Source: Micromonospora_J zhanjiangensis (GTDB lineage: Bacteria; Actinomycetota; Actinomycetes; Mycobacteriales; Micromonosporaceae). From it: a stretch of 64,000 nucleotides of DNA. Location of the stretch: NCBI RefSeq assembly GCF_042650605.1, contig NZ_JBHSBN010000005.1, forward strand, positions 248,001-312,000, in the 5' to 3' direction. Both the position numbers and the translations under genes were made by a program. Position 1 is the stretch's first letter; each line of letters begins with the position of its first letter. Shown piece by piece: positions 33,513-41,408 of this stretch. Below the pieces are notes generated by a model. That model was not told the origin of the DNA and did no database searches. It was given only the letters and a program-made list of their open reading frames with translations.

Positions 33513-33545
33513 GGCGGAGAGGATGTCAATGGTGGTGCCGGCGAC
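33380..33545 (+). ncRNA. Predicted omega (right-end) RNA of TnpB
   Basis: By analogy with other IS605-type TnpB systems, the guide RNA scaffold comes from the 3' part of tnpB and the right end, finishing at 33529, and the guide is the first 16 or so bases of flanking DNA (33530-33545). The only direct evidence is the stem at 33500-33519 next to the TCAA end. The 5' limit is arbitrary. Confidence 0.4.
33500..33519 (+). repeat. Right-end hairpin of the IS605-type element
   Basis: CTCCGTCC-TTTA-GGGCGGAG, an 8-bp stem with one G-T pair, sharing the CCTTTAGG core with the left end. It contains the tnpB stop codon and part of a GGCGGAGAGG purine run that would serve as ribosome-binding site for the next frame. 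Confidence 0.7.
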
Positions 33546-33924
33546 CTGGTTGTGGCGTCTGCGGCATCCGGTCGGCCGGTTCCTGCACCGCTACCTGCTG
33601 CGGCCGCTCGGTGTGGCGGTGGCCTGGGTGTGGCGGTACACCGTGGTGGCGCTGTTCCGCGGCCTTGTCGCGATCGGCCGGCTGGGCTACCGATACCTGC
33701 TGCGGCCGGTCGGCCTGGCGGTGGCCTGGGCCTGGCGACACACGGCGGTGCCGCTGTTCCGGGGCGTCGTCTTCCTGCTGCGGGTCACCGTCGTGGCGCC
33801 GGCCCGCTGGACGTACCGGGCGGTGCTCGCGCCGGCCGGACGGTGGCTGCGCGACGACATCCTCCGCCCGATCGGCGCGGCCGTCCGCGAGGTCCTGACC
33901 GCCCTCGGCGTACGCCGAGGCTGA
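33529..33924 (+). CDS. Arg/Trp-rich repeat protein, probably cut at its 5' end by the IS
   Basis: 131 aa from ATG 33529 (33523 also possible). It consists of near-repeats: RYLLRPLGVAVAWVWRYTVV ALFRG..IGRLG and RYLLRPVGLAVAWAWRHTAV PLFRG, then weaker copies (WTYRAVLAPAGRWL, DDILRPIGAAVREVL). The units are amphipathic or membrane-associating. No family recognised. The apparent start codon overlaps the last bases of the IS605-type element and its ribosome-binding site GGAGAGG (33516-33522) lies within the element, so the original N-terminus is probably upstream of the insertion. Confidence 0.55.
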   Translation: MVVPATWLWRLRHPVGRFLHRYLLRPLGVAVAWVWRYTVVALFRGLVAIGRLGYRYLLRPVGLAVAWAWRHTAVPLFRGVVFLLRVTVVAPARWTYRAVLAPAGRWLRDDILRPIGAAVREVLTALGVRRG

Positions 33925-34050
33925 CCGCGGCCCGGCCCTCGGTCCGGGCGTCGGTGCGGCCGCCGGTCCGGCTGCGTTTCCTGTCGCGGCAGTGGCGACA
34001 GACGCGCCCGGTTCGGCGTGCGGGCGCCACCGATGCCGGGGTGGCAGCGC

Positions 34051-34698
34051 TCACCCGTCGGGAGCGTCGCGGGCGCCGCGTAGCGCGATGGCGGTCAGGC
34101 CACCGATGAACACCAGCCCGGCGCAGAGGAGGGCGCCGACGTCGTGTGCCGGGCGGGCGGGCCAGATCCATGGTGTGGTGAGCGCGGGTCCGTGCCACTG
34201 GGTGTACAGGGCGTAGATGGCGATCATGAGGTAGGCGGTGGGGCCGCTCCAGGCGAGCGTGCCGCCGAGAAGAACGGCGCACAGCAGCCCGAGGCCGGTC
34301 AGTCCGGCGAGGTTGCGCAGCACGTCCAGCGTGCCGCCGGCGAGGTGGCCGCCGATTCCCGCGATGGTCAGCGCGCCGGCCGCGCCGGCGGTCAGGGCCA
34401 GTGCGGTGCCCAGTCGCAGCAGTGGCAGCCATCGGCCGGTGGCACGTTCCGGCTCGCCGAACGGACTGGCGCTGGCGACGGCGATGGCGGCGGCACATCC
34501 GGCTTCGAGGATCAGCGGGAGTTGGCGCGCACCGTATGCGTCCCATTGCCGATGCAGGGCGATCCGTAGCACGGCGGCGCAGACCGCGATCGCGGCCAGG
34601 GCCACCGGAAAGCGGCGGCTGGTCAGATGCAGCCGGGCCAGGCGGAGGCCGGCCCGTCCGGGTCCCGTCGGCGGCCGGCCGGCCGCGGCGGGCGTCAT
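34051..34698 (-). CDS. Membrane protein, last gene of the ECF/ABC operon
   Basis: 215 aa with about six membrane helices (starting near residues 30, 62, 95, 125, 150 and 190). No enzymatic motif. It starts in an ATGA overlap with the large permease upstream and is the fifth gene of an operon that begins with an ECF sigma factor. It is most likely a second membrane subunit of the ABC exporter, or an ABC-2-type permease half. Low similarity to anything I can name. Confidence 0.65.
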   Translation of the reverse strand: MTPAAAGRPPTGPGRAGLRLARLHLTSRRFPVALAAIAVCAAVLRIALHRQWDAYGARQLPLILEAGCAAAIAVASASPFGEPERATGRWLPLLRLGTALALTAGAAGALTIAGIGGHLAGGTLDVLRNLAGLTGLGLLCAVLLGGTLAWSGPTAYLMIAIYALYTQWHGPALTTPWIWPARPAHDVGALLCAGLVFIGGLTAIALRGARDAPDG

Positions 34699-36164
34699 GG
34701 CAGCTCCGCGAGGGCGATCCGACCGGCCCGCAGGGCGGCCACGTGCTGCGTGAGCCAGGCGCGTCGGGCAGCGGGCGGCAGGGCGCCGAACCGGTGCGCG
34801 GCGGCGGCAGTCGGGCTACCGGGAGGGAGGGTGGCGGTCCTGAGGATGGCCTCGGCGACCGCCTGCTGCGCCTCTGTCGTCGTGCGCCGGTCGCCGCCGA
34901 TGACCTCGCTCAGGATGTCGCGCGCGGTGCTCGTCCGCAGTTGGACGGCCAGTTCGTCGGTGCTCAGCGAACGCCCCAGTTGGACGGGGAGGAGTATGCG
35001 CAGCGTCGGTGGGGCGCCGCTCGCGGCCGGGTCGGCTCTGCTGATACCGACCTCGTTGCCCGCTCCCTGCCGGTAAGTGGCGGGGGCCTGCTCGATGCGG
35101 ACCGGTGCGCCGGGCAGGCCGGCCAGCTCGCCCAGGACCGGGTTGAGCGCGGCCGTCACGGTGGGCAGGTGGACGGCGTAGGCGGGGTGCAGGCAGACCG
35201 GGATCGGCGCGTCGCCGCACACCGGCCGATAGCGGACGGGACGGTCGTCGGCCGGGTTGTGCAGGGCGGGAACAGCGATCATGCCGTGCGGGTCGAGCTG
35301 TCCGGTGCCGGCCAGCGCGGTCGCGGTGCCGACGGCCAGCAGACCGGCCGCAGCCAGGGCGGCGGCGCCGCCGCGCAGCCATCGGCCGCCGGAGCCGGCG
35401 GGCAGACCCAGCACCCCGAGCAGCGCCGCGGTGAGTCCGGTGAGGAACATCAGTTGGACGACCGGCAGGTCGGGCAGGTAGCGGTAGAACGTGGCGACGC
35501 CCTGGTCCGGGCCGGTCTCCCAGGGGCCGGCGACCAGCGGGGACACCTGCCAGGGCGAATGGTCGCCGTGGATGAACTGCGCGGTGAGTTCGAGCGCGAG
35601 GAACGCGCCGACCGCGACCAGCGGCGCGGTGAATCGGCTGGGGCGCAGCGCCCCGGCGGCGAAGCCGAGCGCGGAGAACGCGGGCAGGCTCGCGGCACCG
35701 ACCGCGGCCGGCCACCACAGCGGGCCGCCCCAGGCGCCCTGCCGGGCGGTGCTTACGTACAGGACAGCCACACAGCCCAGGTATGCGACCAGCGCCCAGC
35801 AGGTGGTGGCGGCCCAACTGGCGAGCTGGCGGACCCATCGCGGCCGGGCGGCGCCGGACAGCAGATCGGTCATGCCGTGGCGGGCCTCCCGCGAACCCAG
35901 CCAGGCGGCGGCGCCGACCACGATGGGCACGAAGGCCGCCGGGGCGCTGGTCTGCATGGTCATCGCGCGGACGTTCCACAGTGGTGGGTACGCCATGGCC
36001 GGCCGATACGTGATCAGCCAGAAGAGCGCGGCGACGATCGGCAGCATCCACCGTGTCACGTTGCGGCGCAGTTCCAGCCGGAGCAGCCGGCCGCCCGCCG
36101 CCAGCGGCAACCGGACAGCCCGGGCCGGCCCGATGCGCGCCGGCCTGACCGACGTGGTGCTCAC
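34695..36164 (-). CDS. ABC-transporter-associated integral membrane protein
   Basis: 489 aa. The N-terminal 270 residues hold six or so membrane helices starting with MLPIVAALFWLITY and including the intracellular loop GSREARHGMTDLLSGAARPR, reminiscent of ABC-2 permeases. The C-terminal half (about 290-489) is soluble, begins outside the last helix and contains three Cys (PVCGDAPIPVCLHPAY). The permease start overlaps the ATPase stop by 4 nt, so it is the membrane partner of that ATPase. Substrate unknown. Confidence 0.7.
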   Translation of the reverse strand: MSTTSVRPARIGPARAVRLPLAAGGRLLRLELRRNVTRWMLPIVAALFWLITYRPAMAYPPLWNVRAMTMQTSAPAAFVPIVVGAAAWLGSREARHGMTDLLSGAARPRWVRQLASWAATTCWALVAYLGCVAVLYVSTARQGAWGGPLWWPAAVGAASLPAFSALGFAAGALRPSRFTAPLVAVGAFLALELTAQFIHGDHSPWQVSPLVAGPWETGPDQGVATFYRYLPDLPVVQLMFLTGLTAALLGVLGLPAGSGGRWLRGGAAALAAAGLLAVGTATALAGTGQLDPHGMIAVPALHNPADDRPVRYRPVCGDAPIPVCLHPAYAVHLPTVTAALNPVLGELAGLPGAPVRIEQAPATYRQGAGNEVGISRADPAASGAPPTLRILLPVQLGRSLSTDELAVQLRTSTARDILSEVIGGDRRTTTEAQQAVAEAILRTATLPPGSPTAAAAHRFGALPPAARRAWLTQHVAALRAGRIALAELP

Positions 36165-36907
36165 GAGTTCGCCGCCGCGAGTACGGCGCTGTAGCCGCGC
36201 TCCAGCGGGGCGTCTCCAACCGCCGTGGTGCCGATGCCGCGGGCGGCCAGCTCGTCCGGCGTACCGTGGAAAACGATCTTCCCCTGGTCCATCAGGGCGA
36301 CCCGGGCGCAGGCGGCCCCGACGTCCTCGACCAGATGGGTGCTGACGATCACGGTGGCCCGCCGCCCGAGGTCGCGCAGCAGGCTGCGGAACGCGACCCG
36401 CTGTGCGGGGTCGAGCCCGGCGGTCGGCTCGTCCAGCAGCAGTAACTCGGGCTCGTTGACGATCGCCTGCGCGATCCCCACCCGGCGCAGCATCCCACCG
36501 GAGAGGGTACGCAGCTTCGCCTTCGCCTGGTCGCCCAGGCCGACGCGTTCGACGGCGGCGGCGACCGCGCGGTGCACCTGTGCCGGCGGCAGCTCCTTCA
36601 GCAGCGCGAAGTACTCGACGAACTCCACCACCGTGAACCCCGGGTAGAAGCCCAGATTCTGTGGTACGTAGCCGAGCCTGCGCCGGACCTGCCGGCGCTG
36701 CCGGTAGGCGCCGGGGTCCCGCCCGAGCAGCCGTATCCGGCCCGAGGACGGTGGGATCACCGTCGCCAGCATCCGCAGCAGGGAGGTCTTGCCCGCACCG
36801 TTCGGGCCGAGCAGCCCGAGTACGCCCGGACCGGCGTCCAGGGTCACCCCGGCCACGGCCGTGGTCCGGCCGAACCGGCGGGTCAGATCGGTGGTCGCGA
36901 TGTTCAT
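36161..36907 (-). CDS. ABC transporter ATPase (CcmA/LanF type)
   Basis: 248 aa. Walker A GPNGAGKTS (residues 36-44), Q-loop YVPQNLGFYP, signature LSGGMLRRV, Walker B LLLLDEPTAGLD and H-loop VIVSTHLVED. Most like ABC-2 exporters for antibiotics, lantibiotics or lipids. Coupled on both sides by ATGA overlaps, upstream to a membrane protein and downstream to the 489-aa permease. Confidence 0.93.
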   Translation of the reverse strand: MNIATTDLTRRFGRTTAVAGVTLDAGPGVLGLLGPNGAGKTSLLRMLATVIPPSSGRIRLLGRDPGAYRQRRQVRRRLGYVPQNLGFYPGFTVVEFVEYFALLKELPPAQVHRAVAAAVERVGLGDQAKAKLRTLSGGMLRRVGIAQAIVNEPELLLLDEPTAGLDPAQRVAFRSLLRDLGRRATVIVSTHLVEDVGAACARVALMDQGKIVFHGTPDELAARGIGTTAVGDAPLERGYSAVLAAANS

Positions 36908-37641
36908 GAGGTTCCTTTCGGAATCCGGGTCGTGTAGAGCACGACTGCCGCGCAGCAGCCGGCGAACGTCAGATAGGGAAGCCACAGCACCGTGGTCGTC
37001 ACCGCCGCGCCGAGTCGCCCGGTGGCCGCCTGAGCGGCCAAAATCATGATCACCCAACCGGTCACACCGGCCGCCACGCCGACGTTCGCCGATCGGGCGA
37101 CCGTCGCCGTGGCCAGCGCCAGCGCGCACACCGCGGTCATCGGGAGCAGCCAACCGAGCGTGACCGCCGTGGCGGCGCCCGACGCGGCCGAGCCGGCCAG
37201 TCCGAACGCCGCGTTCAGGCCGAACACCGCCAGCGCCCGGACCAGCAGCACCATCCGGTCACTGACCGCCACACTGCAGGACAATTCCCAGGCCGGGTCG
37301 ATCCCGGGCCCGTAGGCGTACCCGATGCCGGCCGCTGCCACCGCCGGGGCGAGCAGCGCGAGATACGGCGTCCCGGTCTCCAGCGTGGCCAGCATCCCGG
37401 CCAGCAGGACCACCCCGGTGGCGACGACCCACCCGAGCAGCAACGACGGCGTGGTCACCAACGCCCGGGCCAGCCCCGGTGAACGGAGCAGCCGACCGGC
37501 CAGCCGCTCGACGAGGCCCGGACGGCGGCGCCACACCTCGGCGGCCACCCCGACCCAGACCCGGTCCAGGTCGACGTCGCACGGCGCCGCGTCCCAGCGG
37601 CCCGGAACATGATCGGCACCCGCCTCATGGCCGCTGGTCAT
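36904..37641 (-). CDS. Membrane protein coupled to the ECF sigma factor
   Basis: 245 aa. A soluble N-terminus of about 60 residues (CDVDLDRVWVGVAAEVWRRR) is followed by six membrane helices. Position, directly after an ECF sigma gene and overlapping it by 4 nt, is that of an anti-sigma factor. No HxxxCxxC zinc motif is present. It could be a membrane anti-sigma of a non-zinc type or a third ABC subunit. Overlaps the ATPase start by 4 nt. Confidence 0.6.
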   Translation of the reverse strand: MTSGHEAGADHVPGRWDAAPCDVDLDRVWVGVAAEVWRRRPGLVERLAGRLLRSPGLARALVTTPSLLLGWVVATGVVLLAGMLATLETGTPYLALLAPAVAAAGIGYAYGPGIDPAWELSCSVAVSDRMVLLVRALAVFGLNAAFGLAGSAASGAATAVTLGWLLPMTAVCALALATATVARSANVGVAAGVTGWVIMILAAQAATGRLGAAVTTTVLWLPYLTFAGCCAAVVLYTTRIPKGTS

Positions 37642-38192
37642 CGCTCACCTTCCCCGCCCATCGGATCCTGCCCCCGCAGCGCCACGCGCATCAGCCGCCG
37701 GACCTGGTACGCGCGGCTCTTCACCGTTCCCTCCGGAACGCCCATCAGCTCAGCCACCTCGGCCACCGGCCGGTCCTCGAGGTACATCAGCCGCCACGTC
37801 TCCCGCTGCGGGCTGCCCTCCGGGCCGAGCGCCTCGGCGGCGTCGGCGAGTTGCGCCCGGGACACCGCCGCCTCCGTCGGGTCCACCGGCCGCCCCTCGC
37901 CGGCCGCCACCAGCGCGGTCAGCAGCACCTCCGGTTGCCCCCGGCGGCGCAACCACAGCGCCGCCTGCCGCCGGGCGATGCCCCACAGCCAGCCACCGGC
38001 ACCCCCCGACCGGTAGCCCCGGGCCCCCCGCCACACCGCCAGGAACGTCTCCTGGAGCACGTCCTCCACGTCCGGGGCGGGCAGGACCGTACGCAGCCGG
38101 GCCGCCAACCAGGGCGCATGTCGCGAGAACAGTTCCCGCAACGCCCCGTGATCACCATGCGCCACGGCTCGGACCAAGTCGTCGTCGTCCAT
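37638..38192 (-). CDS. ECF-family RNA polymerase sigma factor
   Basis: 184 aa. Region 2: LRELFSRHAPWLAARLRTV, DVEDVLQETFLAVWRGA and the following basic RGYRSGGAGGWLWGIARRQA. Region 4: RLMYLEDRPVAEVAELMGVP, EGTVKSRAYQVRRLM. There is no extra C-terminal domain. First gene of a five-gene operon in which all four junctions are 4-nt ATGA overlaps, so sigma factor, putative anti-sigma and ABC exporter are made together. The operon may be autoregulated; no clear ECF promoter was identified in the 147-bp gap upstream. Confidence 0.93.
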   Translation of the reverse strand: MDDDDLVRAVAHGDHGALRELFSRHAPWLAARLRTVLPAPDVEDVLQETFLAVWRGARGYRSGGAGGWLWGIARRQAALWLRRRGQPEVLLTALVAAGEGRPVDPTEAAVSRAQLADAAEALGPEGSPQRETWRLMYLEDRPVAEVAELMGVPEGTVKSRAYQVRRLMRVALRGQDPMGGEGER

Positions 38193-38339
38193 CGCCTTCT
38201 CTGTTGCGATTGGGCACCTGCCGGTTCACGGTGACGCCGAGATTCTTCCCGATCGTGCCCGGACCGCGGGCCTGGCGAGTTTGCCCGGCCGGTCGCCGGG
38301 TAGTCGGCCGCTCCGGAGTGCCCGAAAAGGAGGCAGCTG

Positions 38340-38960
38340 ATGAGCGGTCGGACGACGGCGGCGGTCATCTACTACAGCGCGACCGGCGTGACCTACCAGA
38401 TGGCCCGGGCCGCGGCCGAGGCCGCGGAGAGGGCCGGTGCGGAGGTCAGGCTCCGCAAGGTCCACGAGCTGGCGCCGGAGGAGGCGATCAACTCCAACGC
38501 CGGTTGGCAGGCACACCGGCTGGAGACCCAGGACGTGCCGGAGGCGACCCTGGACGACCTGGAGTGGGCCGAGGTGGTGATCTTCGGCACGCCCACCCGG
38601 TACGGGGTGATGGCAGCCCAGCTCAAGCAGTTCATCGACGCCAGCGGTCCGCTCTGGGCCCGGGGCGCGCTGGTGAACAAGGTGTTCGCCGGGTTCTGCT
38701 CGACGGCGACCGCGCACGGCGGGCAGGAGGCGACCCTGTTGTCGATGTTCAACGTCTTCTACCACTGGGGCGGGATCGTGGTGACCCCCGCCTACACCGA
38801 GCCGAGCCAGTTCGTCTCGGGCAACCCGTACGGTGGCTCGCACACCAGCAACAACGGTGAGCTGCCGCCGGACGAGAACGCGCTGGCCGCGACCGCGTTG
38901 ACCGCCCGGCGCGCGGTGCAGATCGGCGGCGCGTTGCGGGCCGGGTTGCCGAACGGCTGA
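38340..38960 (+). CDS. wrbA: WrbA-type NAD(P)H:quinone oxidoreductase
   Basis: 206 aa, the WrbA length. Flavodoxin-like fold: phosphate loop YYSATGVTYQMA (residues 11-22), FGTPTRYGVMAAQLKQFID, FCSTATAHGGQEATLLS and PYGGSHTSNNG near the end. It uses FMN and reduces quinones by two electrons, avoiding semiquinone. AAGGAGG precedes the ATG. It is divergent from the ECF operon and converges on the PhzE-like gene. Confidence 0.93.
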   Translation: MSGRTTAAVIYYSATGVTYQMARAAAEAAERAGAEVRLRKVHELAPEEAINSNAGWQAHRLETQDVPEATLDDLEWAEVVIFGTPTRYGVMAAQLKQFIDASGPLWARGALVNKVFAGFCSTATAHGGQEATLLSMFNVFYHWGGIVVTPAYTEPSQFVSGNPYGGSHTSNNGELPPDENALAATALTARRAVQIGGALRAGLPNG

Positions 38961-39004
38961 CCGGCGGTCCGGACAGGGGCTCTCAAACCTGCCCGGACCG
39001 CCGG
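38961..39004. terminator. Strong stem-loop between convergent wrbA and the PhzE-like gene
   Basis: CCGGCGGTCCGG and CCGGACCGCCGG pair over 12 bp with a 20-nt loop, starting right after the wrbA stop. The best terminator-like structure in this part of the window; symmetrical, so it can act on both strands. Confidence 0.65.
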
Positions 39005-39105
39005 CACACCGGTGCTACCCCGGCAGCGCCGAGGTATGCACCGGCCCGACCGAATTCAGCGGGCCGGACACAGCCGGGGCGCAGGACGCCGGGGGCGGCC
39101 GGGGC

Positions 39106-41088
39106 TCAGGGCGCCGACGTCGCCAGGGTGGGCAGCAGCCGGGGCAGCAGGTCGGCCAGCACCGTGAACCCGTCGGCGCTGAGGACGGATTCCGGGTGGA
39201 ACTGCAACCCGACGAAGCCCCGGCCGCGTACCGCGTGCACCGCGCCCCGGTCGGCGTCCCGGGCCACCTCGACCGGCCCGTACCGGGTCGGCAGCCGGTC
39301 AGCGTCGGTGACGGCCGTGTAGCTGGAGTAGAAGCCCACCCGCCGGTGGGCGCCGAACAGGTCGATCTCCCGCCGCACCCCCTGGTACGGCGCGTCGCGG
39401 CGGTGCAACCGCAGCCCGAGCAGCCCGCACAGCAGCTGGTGGCCGAGGCAGACCGCCAGCGTGGGCCGACCCGCGGTCAACAGGTCGACAAGGGTCCGGC
39501 GCAGCGCCGCCATCTTGGCGTCCGAGCTGTCGGTCGGGTCGCCCGGCCCGGGGCCGACCACCACCAGGTCGTGCTCCGCGCGCACCGGCGCCAGGGCGGT
39601 CCACGGTGTCAGTTCCACCGCCAGGCCGAGCGCCCGCAACTGGTGGGCGAGCATCCCGGTGAAGGTGTCCTCGCCGTCCACCACCAACGCGCGGCGGCCG
39701 GTGAGTTCGGGCAGCGCGGCGGTGCCCGGGGTCCGCTGGTCGAGCCAGAACCGGGCCAGCCGGTCGTTGCGGGCGGCCAGCGCGGCCCGTACCGCCGGTA
39801 GTTCGGCGAGCCGCCGGGTCGGCGCCGCGTCGCCCGGGCCGGTCCGGGTAGCTCCCGTGGGCCTGTCCGGCCCGGTGGGGGCACCGTCCGGCCCGGTGGC
39901 CGGTACGCCCGCCGTCGCCGCCGGCACGGCTACGCCGAACGCGGCCAGCACCCCGGCCGCCTTGGCATACGTCTCGGCCACCTCGCCGGCCGGCGTGGAG
40001 TGCCGGACCAGGGTGGCGCCGACCGGCACCCGGACCCGGCCGGTGGGGGAGATCTCGGCGGTGCGGATCAGGATCGGCGCGTCGAGGGTCTGTCGGCCCC
40101 GGTCGTCGTGGCCGAGCAGGGCCAGCACCCCGGCGTAGTACCGCCGGCCACGCCGCTCCCGCCGGGCGATCACCCGGCAGGCGTTCTCCATCGGGCTGCC
40201 GGTCACCGTCGGGGCGAACATGGTCTCCCGCAGCACCTCACGGACGTCCCGGGTGCTCTGGCCGGCCAGCAGGTACTCGGTGTGGGTCAGCCGGGACATC
40301 TCCTTCAGGTACGGTCCGATCACCTGCCCGCCGTACTCGGCGACGGTGGCCATCATCTTCAGCTCCTCGTCGAGCACCATGTACAGCTCGTCGATCTCCT
40401 TCGGGTCGGCCAGGAACCGCAGCAGCGCCTCCGGGTCGGCCGGTCCGTCCGGGTGCCGGTGGGTGCCGCTGATCGGGTTCATCATCACCAGCCCGTCCTC
40501 GACGCTGACGTGCCGCTCCGGGCTGGCACCGACCAGGGTCCGGGTGCCGGTGTGCACCAGGAAGGTCCAGTAGGCGCCCCGCTCGCCGACCAGCAACCGG
40601 CGCAGCGCGGCCAGGGCGGTGGCCAGCGGCGCACCGGTCAGGGTCGCGGTGAAGGTGCGGTGCAGGACGAAGTTCGCCCCCTCGCCGTGACCGATCTCGT
40701 CGGCCAGTACCGCCGCCACGGCAGCGGCGTAGTCCGGGTCGGCGATGTCGAACCGGCCGTCGTGGACGGCCACCGGCCGGTCCGGCAGGGCGGCGAGTGC
40801 CTCGGTCAGCGGAATCCGCCGGTGATCGGCGACGGTCAGGTACTCCAGTGGGGCGCCGTCGTCGACGCAGGCGAAGCCGCGTTCGGCGACCTGCCGGTAG
40901 GGCACCACGGCGAGGGTGCGTGGTCCGGCGGGGCCGGCCGGCAGCGGCAGGTCGGCCAGCCGGTCGGCGGTGTGCGCCGAACCGGTGATCATCTCCAGCT
41001 CGTCGCCCTCGGATCGGCGGAGCAGGGCGAACGGCCCCGGGTCGATGCCGGCGTCGACGGCGGCGAGCAGGTCCTCAAGTGGGTTCAT
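39106..41088 (-). CDS. PhzE-like TrpE-TrpG fusion (anthranilate or ADIC synthase)
   Basis: 660 aa. Residues about 1-430 are a chorismate-binding synthase (KEIDELYMVLDEELKMM, YLKEMSRLTHTEYLLAG, APTVTGSPMENACRVIARRE), close in motif to PhzE, which makes 2-amino-2-deoxyisochorismate for phenazines. Residues 470-660 are a type 1 glutamine amidotransferase with the triad Cys547 (AVCLGHQ), His631 and Glu633 (QFHPES). Primary trpE and trpG are normally separate, so this is probably for secondary metabolism. It stands alone: no phenazine or tryptophan genes are adjacent. ATG at 41088 is preceded by GAGGAAA. Confidence 0.88.
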   Translation of the reverse strand: MNPLEDLLAAVDAGIDPGPFALLRRSEGDELEMITGSAHTADRLADLPLPAGPAGPRTLAVVPYRQVAERGFACVDDGAPLEYLTVADHRRIPLTEALAALPDRPVAVHDGRFDIADPDYAAAVAAVLADEIGHGEGANFVLHRTFTATLTGAPLATALAALRRLLVGERGAYWTFLVHTGTRTLVGASPERHVSVEDGLVMMNPISGTHRHPDGPADPEALLRFLADPKEIDELYMVLDEELKMMATVAEYGGQVIGPYLKEMSRLTHTEYLLAGQSTRDVREVLRETMFAPTVTGSPMENACRVIARRERRGRRYYAGVLALLGHDDRGRQTLDAPILIRTAEISPTGRVRVPVGATLVRHSTPAGEVAETYAKAAGVLAAFGVAVPAATAGVPATGPDGAPTGPDRPTGATRTGPGDAAPTRRLAELPAVRAALAARNDRLARFWLDQRTPGTAALPELTGRRALVVDGEDTFTGMLAHQLRALGLAVELTPWTALAPVRAEHDLVVVGPGPGDPTDSSDAKMAALRRTLVDLLTAGRPTLAVCLGHQLLCGLLGLRLHRRDAPYQGVRREIDLFGAHRRVGFYSSYTAVTDADRLPTRYGPVEVARDADRGAVHAVRGRGFVGLQFHPESVLSADGFTVLADLLPRLLPTLATSAP

Positions 41089-41408
41089 CGCGTTTCCTCG
41101 GGCTCGGGCGGGACCGTCGGCGGCCGGTCGGAGCACGGGAAAGGCGAACGGCCGCCGGATCGGGCGGCCGCGGGGTGGTTATGCGCGCGAATGGGCCGCC
41201 GGGTCGGCGGGCCACCAGGAACACGGGTACGCGGGCACGCCGCAAGCTTACGGGCCGCGCCGCCGCCGCGGAAGCCACTCCGGCGGATCGGTCGCCGGTA
41301 CCGCCGGTCGCCGGTGGCATCGACATCGGCGGCATCCGTCGTCGGCGGGGCGGCACGCGGGCGCGGACTCGGGCATGACCGGATCGGCCGCCGGGTAGGT
41401 TGATCCCG
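41089..41408. other. Intergenic region before the PhzE-like gene
   Basis: 320 bp between divergent genes. On the PhzE side a hairpin CGGCCGCC-N6-GGCGGCCG (41149-41170) would lie in the mRNA leader about 60 nt before the start. A second imperfect GC stem is at 41193-41213. No Trp-rich leader peptide was found, so classical trp attenuation is not supported. On the other side TAGGTT (41396-41401) is the -10 box of the kinase gene. Confidence 0.4.

Larger units (their letters stand above)
31760..33529. mobile_element. IS200/IS605-family element (IS605-type, divergent tnpA/tnpB)
   Basis: The element carries a Y1 transposase gene on the minus strand and a tnpB gene on the plus strand, 25 bp apart and divergent as in IS605. 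Subterminal hairpins with the shared core CCTTTAGG lie at both ends (31775-31794, 33500-33519). There are no terminal inverted repeats or target duplication, as expected for single-strand transposition. The right end is put after TCAA (33526-33529); the left end is only approximate. Both proteins look intact, so the copy may be active. Confidence 0.85.

Noticed and set aside
41089..41408. trp-type attenuator upstream of the PhzE-like gene
   Set aside because: No short ORF with adjacent Trp codons; hairpins have no U-tract.
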